A stretch of 64,000 nt of DNA from Photobacterium sp. TLY01 (GTDB lineage Bacteria > Pseudomonadota > Gammaproteobacteria > Enterobacterales > Vibrionaceae). The translations under genes were made by a program, and so were the position numbers. The notes below the pieces were generated by a model. The model did not search any database. It was not told the DNA's origin and saw only the letters and a program-made list of their open reading frames with translations. Position 1 is the first letter of the stretch, and each line of letters begins with the position of its first letter. The DNA lies in NCBI RefSeq assembly GCF_021432065.1, contig NZ_CP090364.1, positions 2,370,601 to 2,434,600 of the forward strand, read 5' to 3'. Shown piece after piece: positions 47,954 through 56,771 of this stretch.

Positions 47954-50184
47954 TGGCTCAGCCTGTTCTGTCTTCTTATTCCAAGCACTTGGGTCTCCGT
48001 TTTCTGTCAGGGTTATCGCTGGGGTTCATCGCCCTGCCAGTTTATGCCGATGTCTTCAGTTATCCTGATTTTTCAGTGTCCCAGTCTGATTTTGGGGGCG
48101 TTGGCCTGATCCAGATGCCTTCCGGACGAGTCGCGCCGGAAGGCGAATTCACCTTTGGCACCACCTATAACCAAGATTACCTGCATTACAATGTCTCATT
48201 GCAGCTGTTCCCCTGGCTGGAAACCACCATACGTTACACCCTGGTTCAGGATGTGCTCTACAGTGAGGATGAAAACTTCAGTGGTGATACCAAATACACA
48301 GACAAAGGCATCGACTTTAAGCTTCGTCTGTTAGAAGAAAGCTTCTGGATCCCGGAAACCGCCATCGGTATTCGTGATTTTGGCGGGACCGGATTGTTTG
48401 ATGGCGAATATATTGCCGCCAGCAAACACTGGGGAGCACTTGATTTTACCCTGGGGCTTGGCTGGGGCTATATTGGCAACGGCGCCAATCTGTCCGGCGA
48501 TAAAAGCCTGAGCAGTGACTGCGGCCGTAATACCGAATATAAAGGCAAAGGCGGCAGTGTTGATTTCGAGCGCTGGTTCTCCGGCTGCATGGCGTTATTT
48601 GGCGGGGTGGAATACCAGACACCCTGGCGACCTTTGCGACTGAAACTGGAATATGACGGCAACGATTATACCAGTGATTTTCCTGTCACCCGCGCGGACT
48701 CGGATATGTCTCAGGACAGCCCTATCAATCTGGGCGTGTTGTACCGCCTGGGCGACTGGGGCGATCTGCGGATCAGTTATGAACGCGGCAATACCTGGAC
48801 TGCCGGTTTTAACCTCAATACCAACTTTAATCAGCTGACCACCTCCTGGCGTGATGCACCGGCCGCCGCTTATGCGCCTGACCGGCAAAAGCACACGACT
48901 TCCAGTGCAGACTGGCAGCACATCGCGAATCAGCTGCATACGAACGCCGGCTATGAAAATCCGACTTTATATGCCGATGAACGTGCCGTGACTGTCGAGG
49001 CACCACAGAATAAGTACCGGGATCGTGACCAGGGCTACCAGCGTGCAGCCACCATTCTCAGCAACCATTTACCGACCGACCCGGAAAGCGGCCTGCCGCT
49101 GTATGACGAGTACCGCCTGATCGAAACCAGCAATAACCTGCCGATCAAAGAAACCCGGGTCGACGTGAAGGCATTTGATCAAGTAGCCAGTCACAGCTAC
49201 GTTAATGCCTCTATCGACGATGCCGTCGCTCATCAGGTACCGGCTCAGCCACAAGGCCGGCTGATTGCCACAGACACTGACCAATGGGACCTGAGTGTTT
49301 CCCCGACCCTTCAGCAGTCTTTTGGCGGCTCGGAAGGGTTTTATCTGTACAACTTAGGGGTGACGGCTGGCGCCAGTTATCACATGACAGACCATTGGGA
49401 GTTGGGCGGCAGCGTCTATCTCAACCTGTTCGATAACTACGATAAATTCCTCTACGATGTGCCGCCCGATGGCACAGATTTAAAACGTGTGCGTACCCTG
49501 GTTCGCCAGTACATTGATGGCAACCCGATTCGGGTCAATAATCTTCAGCTGACCTGGATGGATCAACTGGCCGATAACTGGTACGGACAAGCGTACACCG
49601 GTTACCTGGAAATGATGTTTGCCGGTGCGGGCAGTGAAGTGCTTTATCGTCCGATGGGTAAAAACTGGGCGCTGGGTGCCGATCTAAACTATGTGATTCA
49701 GCGAGACCCGGATACCCAGTTCGGCCTGTTCCATGACGAGGTGCATTTCGATCCCATCACAGGACGTGACTATAAGGTACAGACTGGTGCGCTGACCGGC
49801 CATGCCACTTTCTATTACCAGCCACAGTGGTCTTTGCTGCCCAATACGCTGATGAAAATCAGTGCCGGACGCTACCTGACCGAAGATGTAGGGGTGACCT
49901 TCGACTTCTCCAAGCAGTTTGACAGTGGCGTCATTGCCGGTGCCTTTGTGACCAAGACCAATCTGTCAGCCGAAGAATTTGGCGAGGGAAGCTACAATAA
50001 AGGCTTTTACATCTCGATCCCTTACGATCTGATGACTGTAAAACCAAGCCGCAACCGCGCCAACATTTCCTGGCTTCCTCTGACGCGGGACGGCGGACAG
50101 ATGCTCAATCGCAAATACCAGCTCTACGACATTACGGATGCACGTTATCCCTGGTACAGCCGCAAGATGATGCAGGCTGAATAA
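47953..50184 (+). CDS. yjbH: YjbH-family outer-membrane beta-barrel lipoprotein-like protein
   Basis: 743 residues, the size of YjbH/GfcD. A signal peptide (GLSLGFIALPVYAD) precedes SDFGGVGLIQMPSGRVAPEGEF, the diagnostic start of the family. The rest is rich in alternating aromatic and polar strands, as expected for a large outer-membrane barrel, ending in FTFDFSKQFDSG-type strands and NISWLPLTRDGGQML. No lipobox Cys is present at the cleavage site. It is the last gene of the yjbEFGH-like set; a strong terminator lies 36 bases downstream. Confidence 0.9.
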   Translation: MAQPVLSSYSKHLGLRFLSGLSLGFIALPVYADVFSYPDFSVSQSDFGGVGLIQMPSGRVAPEGEFTFGTTYNQDYLHYNVSLQLFPWLETTIRYTLVQDVLYSEDENFSGDTKYTDKGIDFKLRLLEESFWIPETAIGIRDFGGTGLFDGEYIAASKHWGALDFTLGLGWGYIGNGANLSGDKSLSSDCGRNTEYKGKGGSVDFERWFSGCMALFGGVEYQTPWRPLRLKLEYDGNDYTSDFPVTRADSDMSQDSPINLGVLYRLGDWGDLRISYERGNTWTAGFNLNTNFNQLTTSWRDAPAAAYAPDRQKHTTSSADWQHIANQLHTNAGYENPTLYADERAVTVEAPQNKYRDRDQGYQRAATILSNHLPTDPESGLPLYDEYRLIETSNNLPIKETRVDVKAFDQVASHSYVNASIDDAVAHQVPAQPQGRLIATDTDQWDLSVSPTLQQSFGGSEGFYLYNLGVTAGASYHMTDHWELGGSVYLNLFDNYDKFLYDVPPDGTDLKRVRTLVRQYIDGNPIRVNNLQLTWMDQLADNWYGQAYTGYLEMMFAGAGSEVLYRPMGKNWALGADLNYVIQRDPDTQFGLFHDEVHFDPITGRDYKVQTGALTGHATFYYQPQWSLLPNTLMKISAGRYLTEDVGVTFDFSKQFDSGVIAGAFVTKTNLSAEEFGEGSYNKGFYISIPYDLMTVKPSRNRANISWLPLTRDGGQMLNRKYQLYDITDARYPWYSRKMMQAE

Positions 50185-50569
50185 ATATTAAAATCATGAT
50201 CTTATAATCAAATCATCCTAAGTGGCCCGCCCCGGCGGGTCACTTTATTTCTGGGAGAACCGTCGCTCCTGCTTGAGCTGCCCGCTTCGTTTTCTTGCCT
50301 GCTTTCTGGCCTGCTTTTTATCTTTCTTGATATTCTTTTAATTCTTTTTAGTTGCTCTGCGTGTCTGATTTTGCCAACAATTAACCCTGCAAATTGAATG
50401 GACTTATTGCACGCTTGCGCTGCTGTTTTGCTGCCTCGCTGTACTGATCTGTTGCAGCGGGATCTCATACCAACAATTCTAAAGTGGCTAAATATTAATC
50501 TTCATCGAATACTGTCGCTTCCAGAAAGGGATGGAGTGATCTCGTAATCGACGTTTGTGAGGTAGAAAT
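50185..50569. other. Intergenic region after yjbH
   Basis: 385 bases without a supported gene. It holds the yjbH terminator at 50220-50246. A 261-base minus-strand frame here is rich in Arg, Lys and Ser, overlaps the terminator and was not accepted. The promoter of the small gene at 50570 is probably near the right end, but no clear boxes were seen. Confidence 0.5.
50220..50246 (+). terminator. Terminator downstream of yjbH
   Basis: Stem AAGTG-CCCGCC / GGCGGG-CACTT with a short CC loop and one mismatch pair, followed by a T-containing tail. It lies 36 bases after the yjbH stop. Confidence 0.8.
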
Positions 50570-50794
50570 ATGTTCAGAAAATATGCTGTTTTTTCGGTAA
50601 CATTTCCCGTACTGCATAAAATCAACCTGTTGCTGGCGATCGCCTTTTTTGCCACCTGCTGCTACCAGTTGGTGGTTCAGGAAGATCTCGTCTTCAGCCT
50701 GGGGCTGCTGGCCGTGGTGTTTCTGCTGACCCTTTTTGCTGGTTCGTCAAACTACCGGCGTAAATATATCAGCTTCCCGTATTCCGTCGATTAA
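50570..50794 (+). CDS. Small membrane protein of unknown function
   Basis: 74 residues from an ATG preceded by GAGGTAG. Two hydrophobic helices are visible, about residues 17-34 (KINLLLAIAFFATCCYQL) and 43-58 (SLGLLAVVFLLTLFAG), with a short polar tail SSNYRRKYISFPYSVD. I do not recognise the family. It lies between the yjb operon and wzz, all on the plus strand, so a role in the cell surface is possible only by position. Confidence 0.6.
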   Translation: MFRKYAVFSVTFPVLHKINLLLAIAFFATCCYQLVVQEDLVFSLGLLAVVFLLTLFAGSSNYRRKYISFPYSVD

Positions 50795-51143
50795 CCCGGA
50801 TCTTCACGGCAAGGGACAGCGAGAGCGGCCCGATATTGGACATCTTCAGGCTGTACTGAGGTCAATGTTAATTTTTTTGTATAAAAAATAACTTTAGTGC
50901 GCCTGGATTGCCCCAATTTTTTTGTCAGGGATCACGGATAGTAGAAACTTGTTCAATAATTTCCCGCAAGTAGCCTATGGCTGCTTGCTTCCGCGAAGAG
51001 CCCCCCCCTATAATTTGCCTTGTGAGACCATATTTACTGAATTCTAATGCTCTACTGAACGCATTCAGATAAAATTACAAAGATAATTTTTTACTTTTTT
51101 ATTTCTCGCATCACAAATTGCAGTTATCAATGGAAGTGTCATA
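50795..51143. other. Intergenic region upstream of wzz
   Basis: 349 bases, AT-rich near wzz, with a run of eight C residues near 51000. No ops core is present, unlike the two minus-strand operons. No gene or convincing promoter was identified. Confidence 0.5.
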
Positions 51144-52277
51144 GTGACAGATACACATACAAAAGCCGTCCCGTCAGGCCCTCAACTTGTCCATCAATCG
51201 AATCAAACTATGCCAGCACCAGACAACACTGATGAAATTGATCTCGTCCAACTGGTCAGAACCCTGTGGCAAGAAAAGCTGCTCATCGCACTGATTACTA
51301 TTGTTTTCGCCATCGCAGGTGTTGCCTACGCCCTTACTGCGCAAGAATGGTGGACGGCCAAAGCCAAAGTGATTCAGCCTCAGATCACCGACTTTGCCCA
51401 GCTGCAACGTGAAATCAGTGCTTTCCAGCCAGCGTTTGACGTTTATCAGGCCGACGGAACCGTGCTGGTCAGCACTCAGCTTCAGGATGTGGCTGATGCC
51501 GAAGTGCTGTTTAAGCATTTCATCAATGGCTTTAATTCGCTGGAAAACAAAAAAGCTTTCCTGACGGACAATAGTGATTTTCAGCAGTTTCTGACTGACA
51601 ATAATGCTGTCTCTGAAGAAGCTACCGACAGAGCCCTGGAAAACTGGTTCGATAAAATCACGGCTCAACAAGCCAGCAAGCAGGAAGCTGATACCTTTGT
51701 AATCAACCTGCAGGCGACTACCAGTAATAGCAGCTTTGATATGCTGAAACAGTACATCGATTTCGTTTCAGCCAAAGTGTATAACGATACATTAGCGAAC
51801 GTGCAGGCGCTGGTCTCCGCCAAAGAATATGAGCTGAAACAACAGCTCAAGGTGTTGCGCAGTCAGGCCAGCAGTTATCTGCAGGTAGAAAAAGAGCGTA
51901 CTCAGTACGCCCTGAATATTGCCAGCGCTGCAGATGTCAACCAGCCGGTTCAGAACCTGGGTGATAACGAGATTTTTGCGATTAACTTAGGCGCCAAAGC
52001 GCTGGCGGCCAAGGTAAATGCCCTGGAATCGGTGAAGAACCTGAGCGTGGTTGAACCCCGCATTCAGCAGGTTGAAGCGCGTCTGTCCCTGCTGCAGGGC
52101 ACTGAACTGGATAAAAATATCAAATTCAAAACCTACCGTTTTCTTGAAAACGTAGAAAAGCCGGTGACCAAAGACAAGCCGAAGCGCTCTCTGATTGTGG
52201 TGATTGCCACACTGCTGGGCGGTATGCTGGGTGTTGCGTTTGTTCTGATTCGTTCAGCATTCAGAAATCACGACTGA
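51144..52277 (+). CDS. wzz: Wzz-type polysaccharide chain-length regulator
   Basis: 377 residues. Polysaccharide co-polymerase class 1: IDLVQLVRTLWQEKLLIALI with the first membrane helix near residue 50, a long periplasmic coiled-coil region (KEYELKQQLKVLRSQASSYL), and a second helix near the C-terminus (IVVIATLLGGMLGVAFVLI) preceded by the Pro-rich EKPVTKDKPKR. It sets the number of repeats joined by Wzy. The start is GTG 51144, supported by GGAAG seven bases upstream. It stands alone, far from wzy at 36 kb, and is followed by a strong terminator. Confidence 0.92.
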   Translation: MTDTHTKAVPSGPQLVHQSNQTMPAPDNTDEIDLVQLVRTLWQEKLLIALITIVFAIAGVAYALTAQEWWTAKAKVIQPQITDFAQLQREISAFQPAFDVYQADGTVLVSTQLQDVADAEVLFKHFINGFNSLENKKAFLTDNSDFQQFLTDNNAVSEEATDRALENWFDKITAQQASKQEADTFVINLQATTSNSSFDMLKQYIDFVSAKVYNDTLANVQALVSAKEYELKQQLKVLRSQASSYLQVEKERTQYALNIASAADVNQPVQNLGDNEIFAINLGAKALAAKVNALESVKNLSVVEPRIQQVEARLSLLQGTELDKNIKFKTYRFLENVEKPVTKDKPKRSLIVVIATLLGGMLGVAFVLIRSAFRNHD

Positions 52278-52311
52278 TTGCCAAAATACGCAATCGAGAT
52301 GGGATACACAA

Positions 52312-52342
52312 AAAGGCCAGTCCGTTACCCGGACTGGCCTTT
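52312..52342. terminator. Bidirectional terminator between wzz and yfcL
   Basis: Perfect 13-bp stem AAAGGCCAGTCCG / CGGACTGGCCTTT with a 5-base loop, flanked by T-rich sequence on the wzz side and A-rich on the other. It can serve the convergent wzz and yfcL genes. Confidence 0.9.
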
Positions 52343-52411
52343 CTATTTCTTTTGAGCTTCTGTTTCAGTGACGGGCAATGTCGCTGGATAACAGCAATAT
52401 TCCCTGAGCTG

Positions 52412-52681
52412 TTATTCTACCGCCGATTGTTGCAGTTGGAGCCACAAGGATTTCACCAGCTGCTGATCGGCTGGGTTCAGCTCAGACTGCGCATGCTTCA
52501 GACTGTCATTGACCGCCTGGTTCATCGCTTCCAATGACACAATGCCGTCACGCTCACACTCCGCAGCCGACAACGAAATGTGGCCACGCAGGTAACCACC
52601 TGCAAATAATTCATCATCTGATGCGGTTTCCACCATCAGGTCAATCAGGGTGAGCAGCTTTTCTTCGTATTGCTGGATCAT
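52412..52681 (-). CDS. yfcL: YfcL family protein
   Basis: 89 residues. The start [19 protein letters not shown] followed by [18 protein letters not shown] is close to E. coli YfcL ([27 protein letters not shown]). The biochemical function of YfcL is unknown. In E. coli it also sits beside yfcM (epmC) and aroC, as here. The C-terminus ends [15 protein letters not shown]. Confidence 0.9.
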   Translation of the reverse strand: [89 protein letters not shown]

Positions 52682-52775
52682 CTCGTCACTCTTTCGTTTT
52701 ATCTGAATCTGGCCTGCGGCTCAGAATAGGTTGACTTACGCCACGCTGACACTGACGTGGTGTGTGTCCGTATCA

Positions 52776-53309
52776 TCAAAGCGGCTCAGGAAAATCGTCT
52801 ACGCTGAGCGGTTGTACACCATAATGCTGACGCAACACTTCTGACAGTATGCCCGCTCGTTCCGGTGTATGGCCATCCAGGTAATGCAGTACCTGCTGGC
52901 GAACTTTGCGGGTAAATGCTACCCGATCCGGCTCATGATCACCACTCAGGTTGTCGCAGCTGACCTGAAAACGAAAGCCGCAACTGGCCGACAGCAGCCA
53001 CTCGACCGCCTGAGGCTTCACTTCAACCTGCTCAAACACCGCCTGCTGATCAGCGTCCCGCCCGTCTGGCAAATACCAGTAGCCATAATCTTCCAGCAAA
53101 CGCCGCTCAGGGCCGGCAATACACCAGTGCGCGATCTCGTGCAGTGCAGAGGCAAAATAACCCCGGGCAAACACAATTCTGTGATGCGGGTGCTCAGTAT
53201 CGGCAGGCAGATAAACCGGCTCGTCGCCGCCCAACACCAATTCGGTGTTGAGGCCGGTTAAGAAAGTGCGGTTAAAGAGTGTGATCAGGTCGTTGTAATC
53301 GTGAGGCAT
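52776..53309 (-). CDS. epmC: Elongation factor P hydroxylase (EpmC)
   Basis: 177 residues. EpmC hydroxylates the modified lysine of EF-P. The match to E. coli YfcM is strong: GGDEPVYLPADTEHPHHRIVFA, the metal-binding ALHEIAHWCIAG, YWYLPDGRDA, FEQVEVKPQAVEWL and CDNLSGDHEPDRVAF. It lies between yfcL and aroC, the same order as in enterobacteria. Confidence 0.95.
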   Translation of the reverse strand: MPHDYNDLITLFNRTFLTGLNTELVLGGDEPVYLPADTEHPHHRIVFARGYFASALHEIAHWCIAGPERRLLEDYGYWYLPDGRDADQQAVFEQVEVKPQAVEWLLSASCGFRFQVSCDNLSGDHEPDRVAFTRKVRQQVLHYLDGHTPERAGILSEVLRQHYGVQPLSVDDFPEPL

Positions 53310-53429
53310 GGACTGTGTGTGGCTTCATTGAACATCTGAGAGGTCACGCTTATACGTTCAGACCCTCCCGCAAGAATGGCGCCGATTATAGCGGGTTTGT
53401 CACTGCGATGCGACAGAGTGTGCAACAAC

Positions 53430-53459
53430 AAAAAGAGGACGCCCCAACGTCCTCTTTTT
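53430..53459. terminator. Terminator downstream of aroC
   Basis: 12-bp stem AAAAAGAGGACG / CGTCCTCTTTTT with a 6-base loop. Ends in T-runs on both strands, so it can act in either direction; it lies 57 bases after the aroC stop. Confidence 0.88.
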
Positions 53460-53515
53460 GTTTATCCTGCCGCTCTGAATCAGGTCTAGCGGTTTTGCGC
53501 TTGAGTCGATTTCTT

Positions 53516-54613
53516 TCAGTCAATTTCTTTCAGTTTAGGCGTCGAAGTCACCACATCGGCGTTTTGCGCGCGGTGGCGCAGCAGGTGATCCATCAGCACA
53601 ATCGCCACCATGGCTTCGGCAATCGGTACGGCGCGGATGCCGACACACGGATCATGGCGACCACGGGTCACGACCTCAGCACTTTCGCCCTGCTTGTTGA
53701 TTGTCTCACCCGGTACGGTAATGCTGGATGTGGGCTTGAGCGCCAGATGGGCGACAATATCCTGTCCGGATGAAATGCCGCCTAAAATGCCGCCAGCATG
53801 GTTGGATTTAAACCCTTGCGGAGACATGGCATCGCGGTGTTCGCTGCCACGTTGTGTCACGACATCAAAACCATCGCCAATCTCGACGCCTTTCACTGCG
53901 TTGATGCCCATCAGTGCATGAGCAATGTCCGCATCCAGGCGATCAAATACCGGCTCACCCAGTCCAACCGGGACATTCTCAGCCACCACGGTCAGTTTGG
54001 CACCGATAGAATCACCTTCTTTCTTGAGCTTGCGGATCAGCTCATCCAGCGCGTCAACTTTTGAGGCATCCGGACAGAAAAAGGCATTCTGCTCGACCTG
54101 ATCCCAATCGACCGTATCAATACTGACGTCGCCCATTTGCGATAAGTAAGCGCGCACTTCGATGCCATGCATCTGTTTGAGGTATTTTTTGGCAATTGCG
54201 CCAGCTGCTACCCGCATCGCGGTTTCACGAGCCGACGAACGGCCGCCACCGCGGTAATCGCGGACACCGTATTTTTGCTCGTAAGTGTAATCAGCATGGC
54301 CGGGACGGAACAGATCTTTGATCTGGGAGTAGTCTTTTGAGCGTTGATCGGTATTTTCGATCATCAGACCGATAGAAGTACCGGTTGTCTGGCCTTCAAA
54401 CACACCGGCGAGGATTTTCACTTCGTCCGGCTCGCGGCGCTGTGTGGTGTACTTGGAGGTTCCCGGACGACGACGGTCGAGATCGTACTGCATGTCGGCT
54501 TCTGTCAGCGCCAATCCGGGTGGGCAACCATCAACGATGCAGCCCAGCGCCAGACCATGGCTTTCGCCGAAGGTGGTGACGCGAAAAACTTGTCCAATTG
54601 TGTTGCCTGCCAT
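53516..54613 (-). CDS. aroC: Chorismate synthase (AroC)
   Basis: 365 residues. AroC converts EPSP to chorismate with reduced FMN, the last step of the shikimate pathway. Signatures: [18 protein letters not shown] at the start, [21 protein letters not shown], the three-part AroC pattern [20 protein letters not shown], and [16 protein letters not shown], plus [17 protein letters not shown]. Nothing unusual was seen. Confidence 0.98.
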   Translation of the reverse strand: MAGNTIGQVFRVTTFGESHGLALGCIVDGCPPGLALTEADMQYDLDRRRPGTSKYTTQRREPDEVKILAGVFEGQTTGTSIGLMIENTDQRSKDYSQIKDLFRPGHADYTYEQKYGVRDYRGGGRSSARETAMRVAAGAIAKKYLKQMHGIEVRAYLSQMGDVSIDTVDWDQVEQNAFFCPDASKVDALDELIRKLKKEGDSIGAKLTVVAENVPVGLGEPVFDRLDADIAHALMGINAVKGVEIGDGFDVVTQRGSEHRDAMSPQGFKSNHAGGILGGISSGQDIVAHLALKPTSSITVPGETINKQGESAEVVTRGRHDPCVGIRAVPIAEAMVAIVLMDHLLRHRAQNADVVTSTPKLKEID

Positions 54614-54705
54614 GACTTCCCCTGTAACTTTGCTTCTGGCTTTTTGTAATCATTGAATAGTGCAAAGTTGCGCAGGGGAATGCAAGCAGAATCGGCGTTG
54701 AGCCG

Positions 54706-55839
54706 TTACTGGTCTTTCTTAGACTTCCATTTTTTGATGCCGGGTGATGTCGACTCATGACCTGAACGGTCCGGACGGCTGCCTTTTGGCCCTTTACTCT
54801 GTCCACCGGATTTCTTATCGTGCGGTCGCTGCGTTGATTTGCCAGGCTTGCCACCCGGACGACGACGCTCGACCTCGCCTTTCCCTTTGTAGGTTTTATA
54901 TCTGACCGGTGCTTCTTTCTCACTCTGCTGGCGGGCATCGTACAGTTTCGCGTCTGTGGCTTTGCTGATGGCCTGCCCCTGACTGTCGACCCGCGACGCT
55001 TCTTCTGTCTTGCTCGATAGCGCCAGTAAGCGGTGGATCTCTGCCATTTCATCCTCGGTCAGATAGCGCCATTTACCGTTTGGCAGCCCGTCGATGGTGA
55101 TATTCATGATACGGACGCGGCGAAGTTTATAGACTTCAAAGCCCAGCGCTTCGCACATCCGGCGGATCTGGCGGTTCAGACCCTGGGTCAGCACAATACG
55201 AAAAGAATAAGTGGTTTCTTTGGTGACTTTACAAGGCAGCGTCACTGTATCCAGAATCTCAACACCCGATGCCATTTTGGCCAGAAAGGCTTCGGTCACC
55301 GGTTTATCCACCCGCACGACGTATTCTTTCTCGTGTGAGTTGCCGGCGCGGAGGATCTTGTTGACGATATCACCGTCATTGGTCATGAAGATCAGACCAT
55401 CAGATGCCTTGTCCAGCCGGCCGATCGGGAAAATCCGTTTGCGGTGGCCAATGAAGTCAACAATATTGCCTTCGACATGCCTTTCTGTGGTGCAGGTGAT
55501 CCCGGCAGGTTTGTTGAGCGCAATATAGACAGGCGGCTCTTTGCGGCGCAGCGGTTTGTCATCCACCAGCACTTCATCATCCGGGCCAACTTTCACGCCC
55601 ATTTCTGGCTGCTGGCCGTTAATCAGCACCCGGCCCTGCTCAATCAGTTTGTCGGCTTCCCGGCGGGAACAGTAACCTGTATCACTGATAAATTTATTCA
55701 GGCGAACCAGACTGGTGTCTGAGGATGGTGCTTCATTATGAGACTGAGGTTTATTTTCTGGCATGATGGTCTTCTTCATTGTGCGTTTCACAACGCGTTC
55801 GGAAGCAGGGATTTTACTGAAAAATAGTCGAATTTCCAT
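54706..55839 (-). CDS. rluF: 23S rRNA pseudouridine synthase RluF
   Basis: 377 residues for the longest frame; ATG 55779 and ATG 55764 are alternatives and the true start is unclear. RsuA-type enzyme with an S4 RNA-binding domain ([24 protein letters not shown]) and the catalytic Asp in [40 protein letters not shown] matches E. coli RluF (modifies U2604 in 23S rRNA). The C-terminal ~100 residues are a basic, Lys/Arg/Gly-rich tail longer than in E. coli and probably disordered. It lies 92 bases upstream of aroC. Confidence 0.93.
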   Translation of the reverse strand: MEIRLFFSKIPASERVVKRTMKKTIMPENKPQSHNEAPSSDTSLVRLNKFISDTGYCSRREADKLIEQGRVLINGQQPEMGVKVGPDDEVLVDDKPLRRKEPPVYIALNKPAGITCTTERHVEGNIVDFIGHRKRIFPIGRLDKASDGLIFMTNDGDIVNKILRAGNSHEKEYVVRVDKPVTEAFLAKMASGVEILDTVTLPCKVTKETTYSFRIVLTQGLNRQIRRMCEALGFEVYKLRRVRIMNITIDGLPNGKWRYLTEDEMAEIHRLLALSSKTEEASRVDSQGQAISKATDAKLYDARQQSEKEAPVRYKTYKGKGEVERRRPGGKPGKSTQRPHDKKSGGQSKGPKGSRPDRSGHESTSPGIKKWKSKKDQ

Positions 55840-56084
55840 GCTTTCACATCGAATGAACTACGAAACAGACTGACTCTTCAATCCTTTACACAGTATCAGA
55901 TTGATTTCACTCAACCTTTGAGATTCCAATGCGTCATTTTAGGCTCAAAAACTGCGCATCCATGATATTTACTACCTCACAATACGCACTTGATATCAAT
56001 TCACTTGATTTCATTTAATGGGTTTGCTATTAAGCTTCTCGCTTTTTTAGATTAAACATTATTAATACAAAGTTGGTTATATCA

Positions 56085-56708
56085 ATGAAATCAATCGCTA
56101 TTCTTTCTGCTGTATGCTTCATGTCCTCCGCCTCTGCTTTTGCAGAGACATCATCTCCCGCCGAGACAACCTCATCCAATAAAACGTATTTTTATGGTGG
56201 TATTGGCACAATCGGCCTTGAAATAAAAGACAAGCCCGATGCCATTACTGAAGATGTGACACCAAACCTTTCTCTGGGCTTAGGTCATGAGTTCAGTGAA
56301 TATCTTGCGCTTGAAACCTTCATCAGTTTCAGCTCGACAGAATATTCCAATGAATGGAATCCTTATGATAATACTAAAATTGAGCTGTCCCTCAGCCAGA
56401 TTGGCGTCAGTGTTGTGCCGTCAACCGGTGAACTGGGTAATTCGGGTATCAAACTATACGCACGCCTGAACGCGTCTATGGTCAGTGCCGATGCAGAAGT
56501 TTCCGGATCCAGCCTGAATGGCTACACATTAAACAGCAGCGATACGGGTGCTATGCTGGATGGTGGTGTGGGTATTCAATGGAATATCAATGATAACTTC
56601 ATGATTCGCGGTGAATACCTGAAAAATATAGCAGACAGTTCACTGGATGATTTCAGTGATTACTTTGATTATCAAGGCGCCCAAATCGCGCTGGGATATC
56701 GCTTCTGA
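56085..56708 (+). CDS. Outer-membrane beta-barrel protein
   Basis: 207 residues from ATG 56085; a TTG four codons upstream was rejected. A signal peptide ends ASAFAET. The mature protein has the alternating strand pattern of an eight-stranded OmpA/OmpW-like barrel: TYFYGGIGTIGLEI, PNLSLGLGHEFSEYLALETFI, AMLDGGVGIQWNI, MIRGEYLKNI, and the terminal strand AQIALGYRF with the C-terminal Phe used for BAM assembly. The exact family and function are unclear. It is a single gene with its own terminator. Confidence 0.8.
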   Translation: MKSIAILSAVCFMSSASAFAETSSPAETTSSNKTYFYGGIGTIGLEIKDKPDAITEDVTPNLSLGLGHEFSEYLALETFISFSSTEYSNEWNPYDNTKIELSLSQIGVSVVPSTGELGNSGIKLYARLNASMVSADAEVSGSSLNGYTLNSSDTGAMLDGGVGIQWNINDNFMIRGEYLKNIADSSLDDFSDYFDYQGAQIALGYRF

Positions 56709-56743
56709 TTCTCTCTGAACGACGTGACAACATTCAGTAAGAC

Positions 56744-56764
56744 AAAGGGGCTTGACGCCCCTTT
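56744..56764. terminator. Terminator between barrel gene and RND operon
   Basis: 8-bp stem AAAGGGGC / GCCCCTTT with a TTGAC loop, between the convergent genes at 56708 and 56772. It is short but GC-rich. Confidence 0.72.
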
Positions 56765-56771
56765 GGTTGAT

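Noticed and set aside
50208..50468. 86-residue minus-strand frame after yjbH
   Set aside because: Basic, low-complexity product with no recognisable pattern; overlaps the yjbH terminator.
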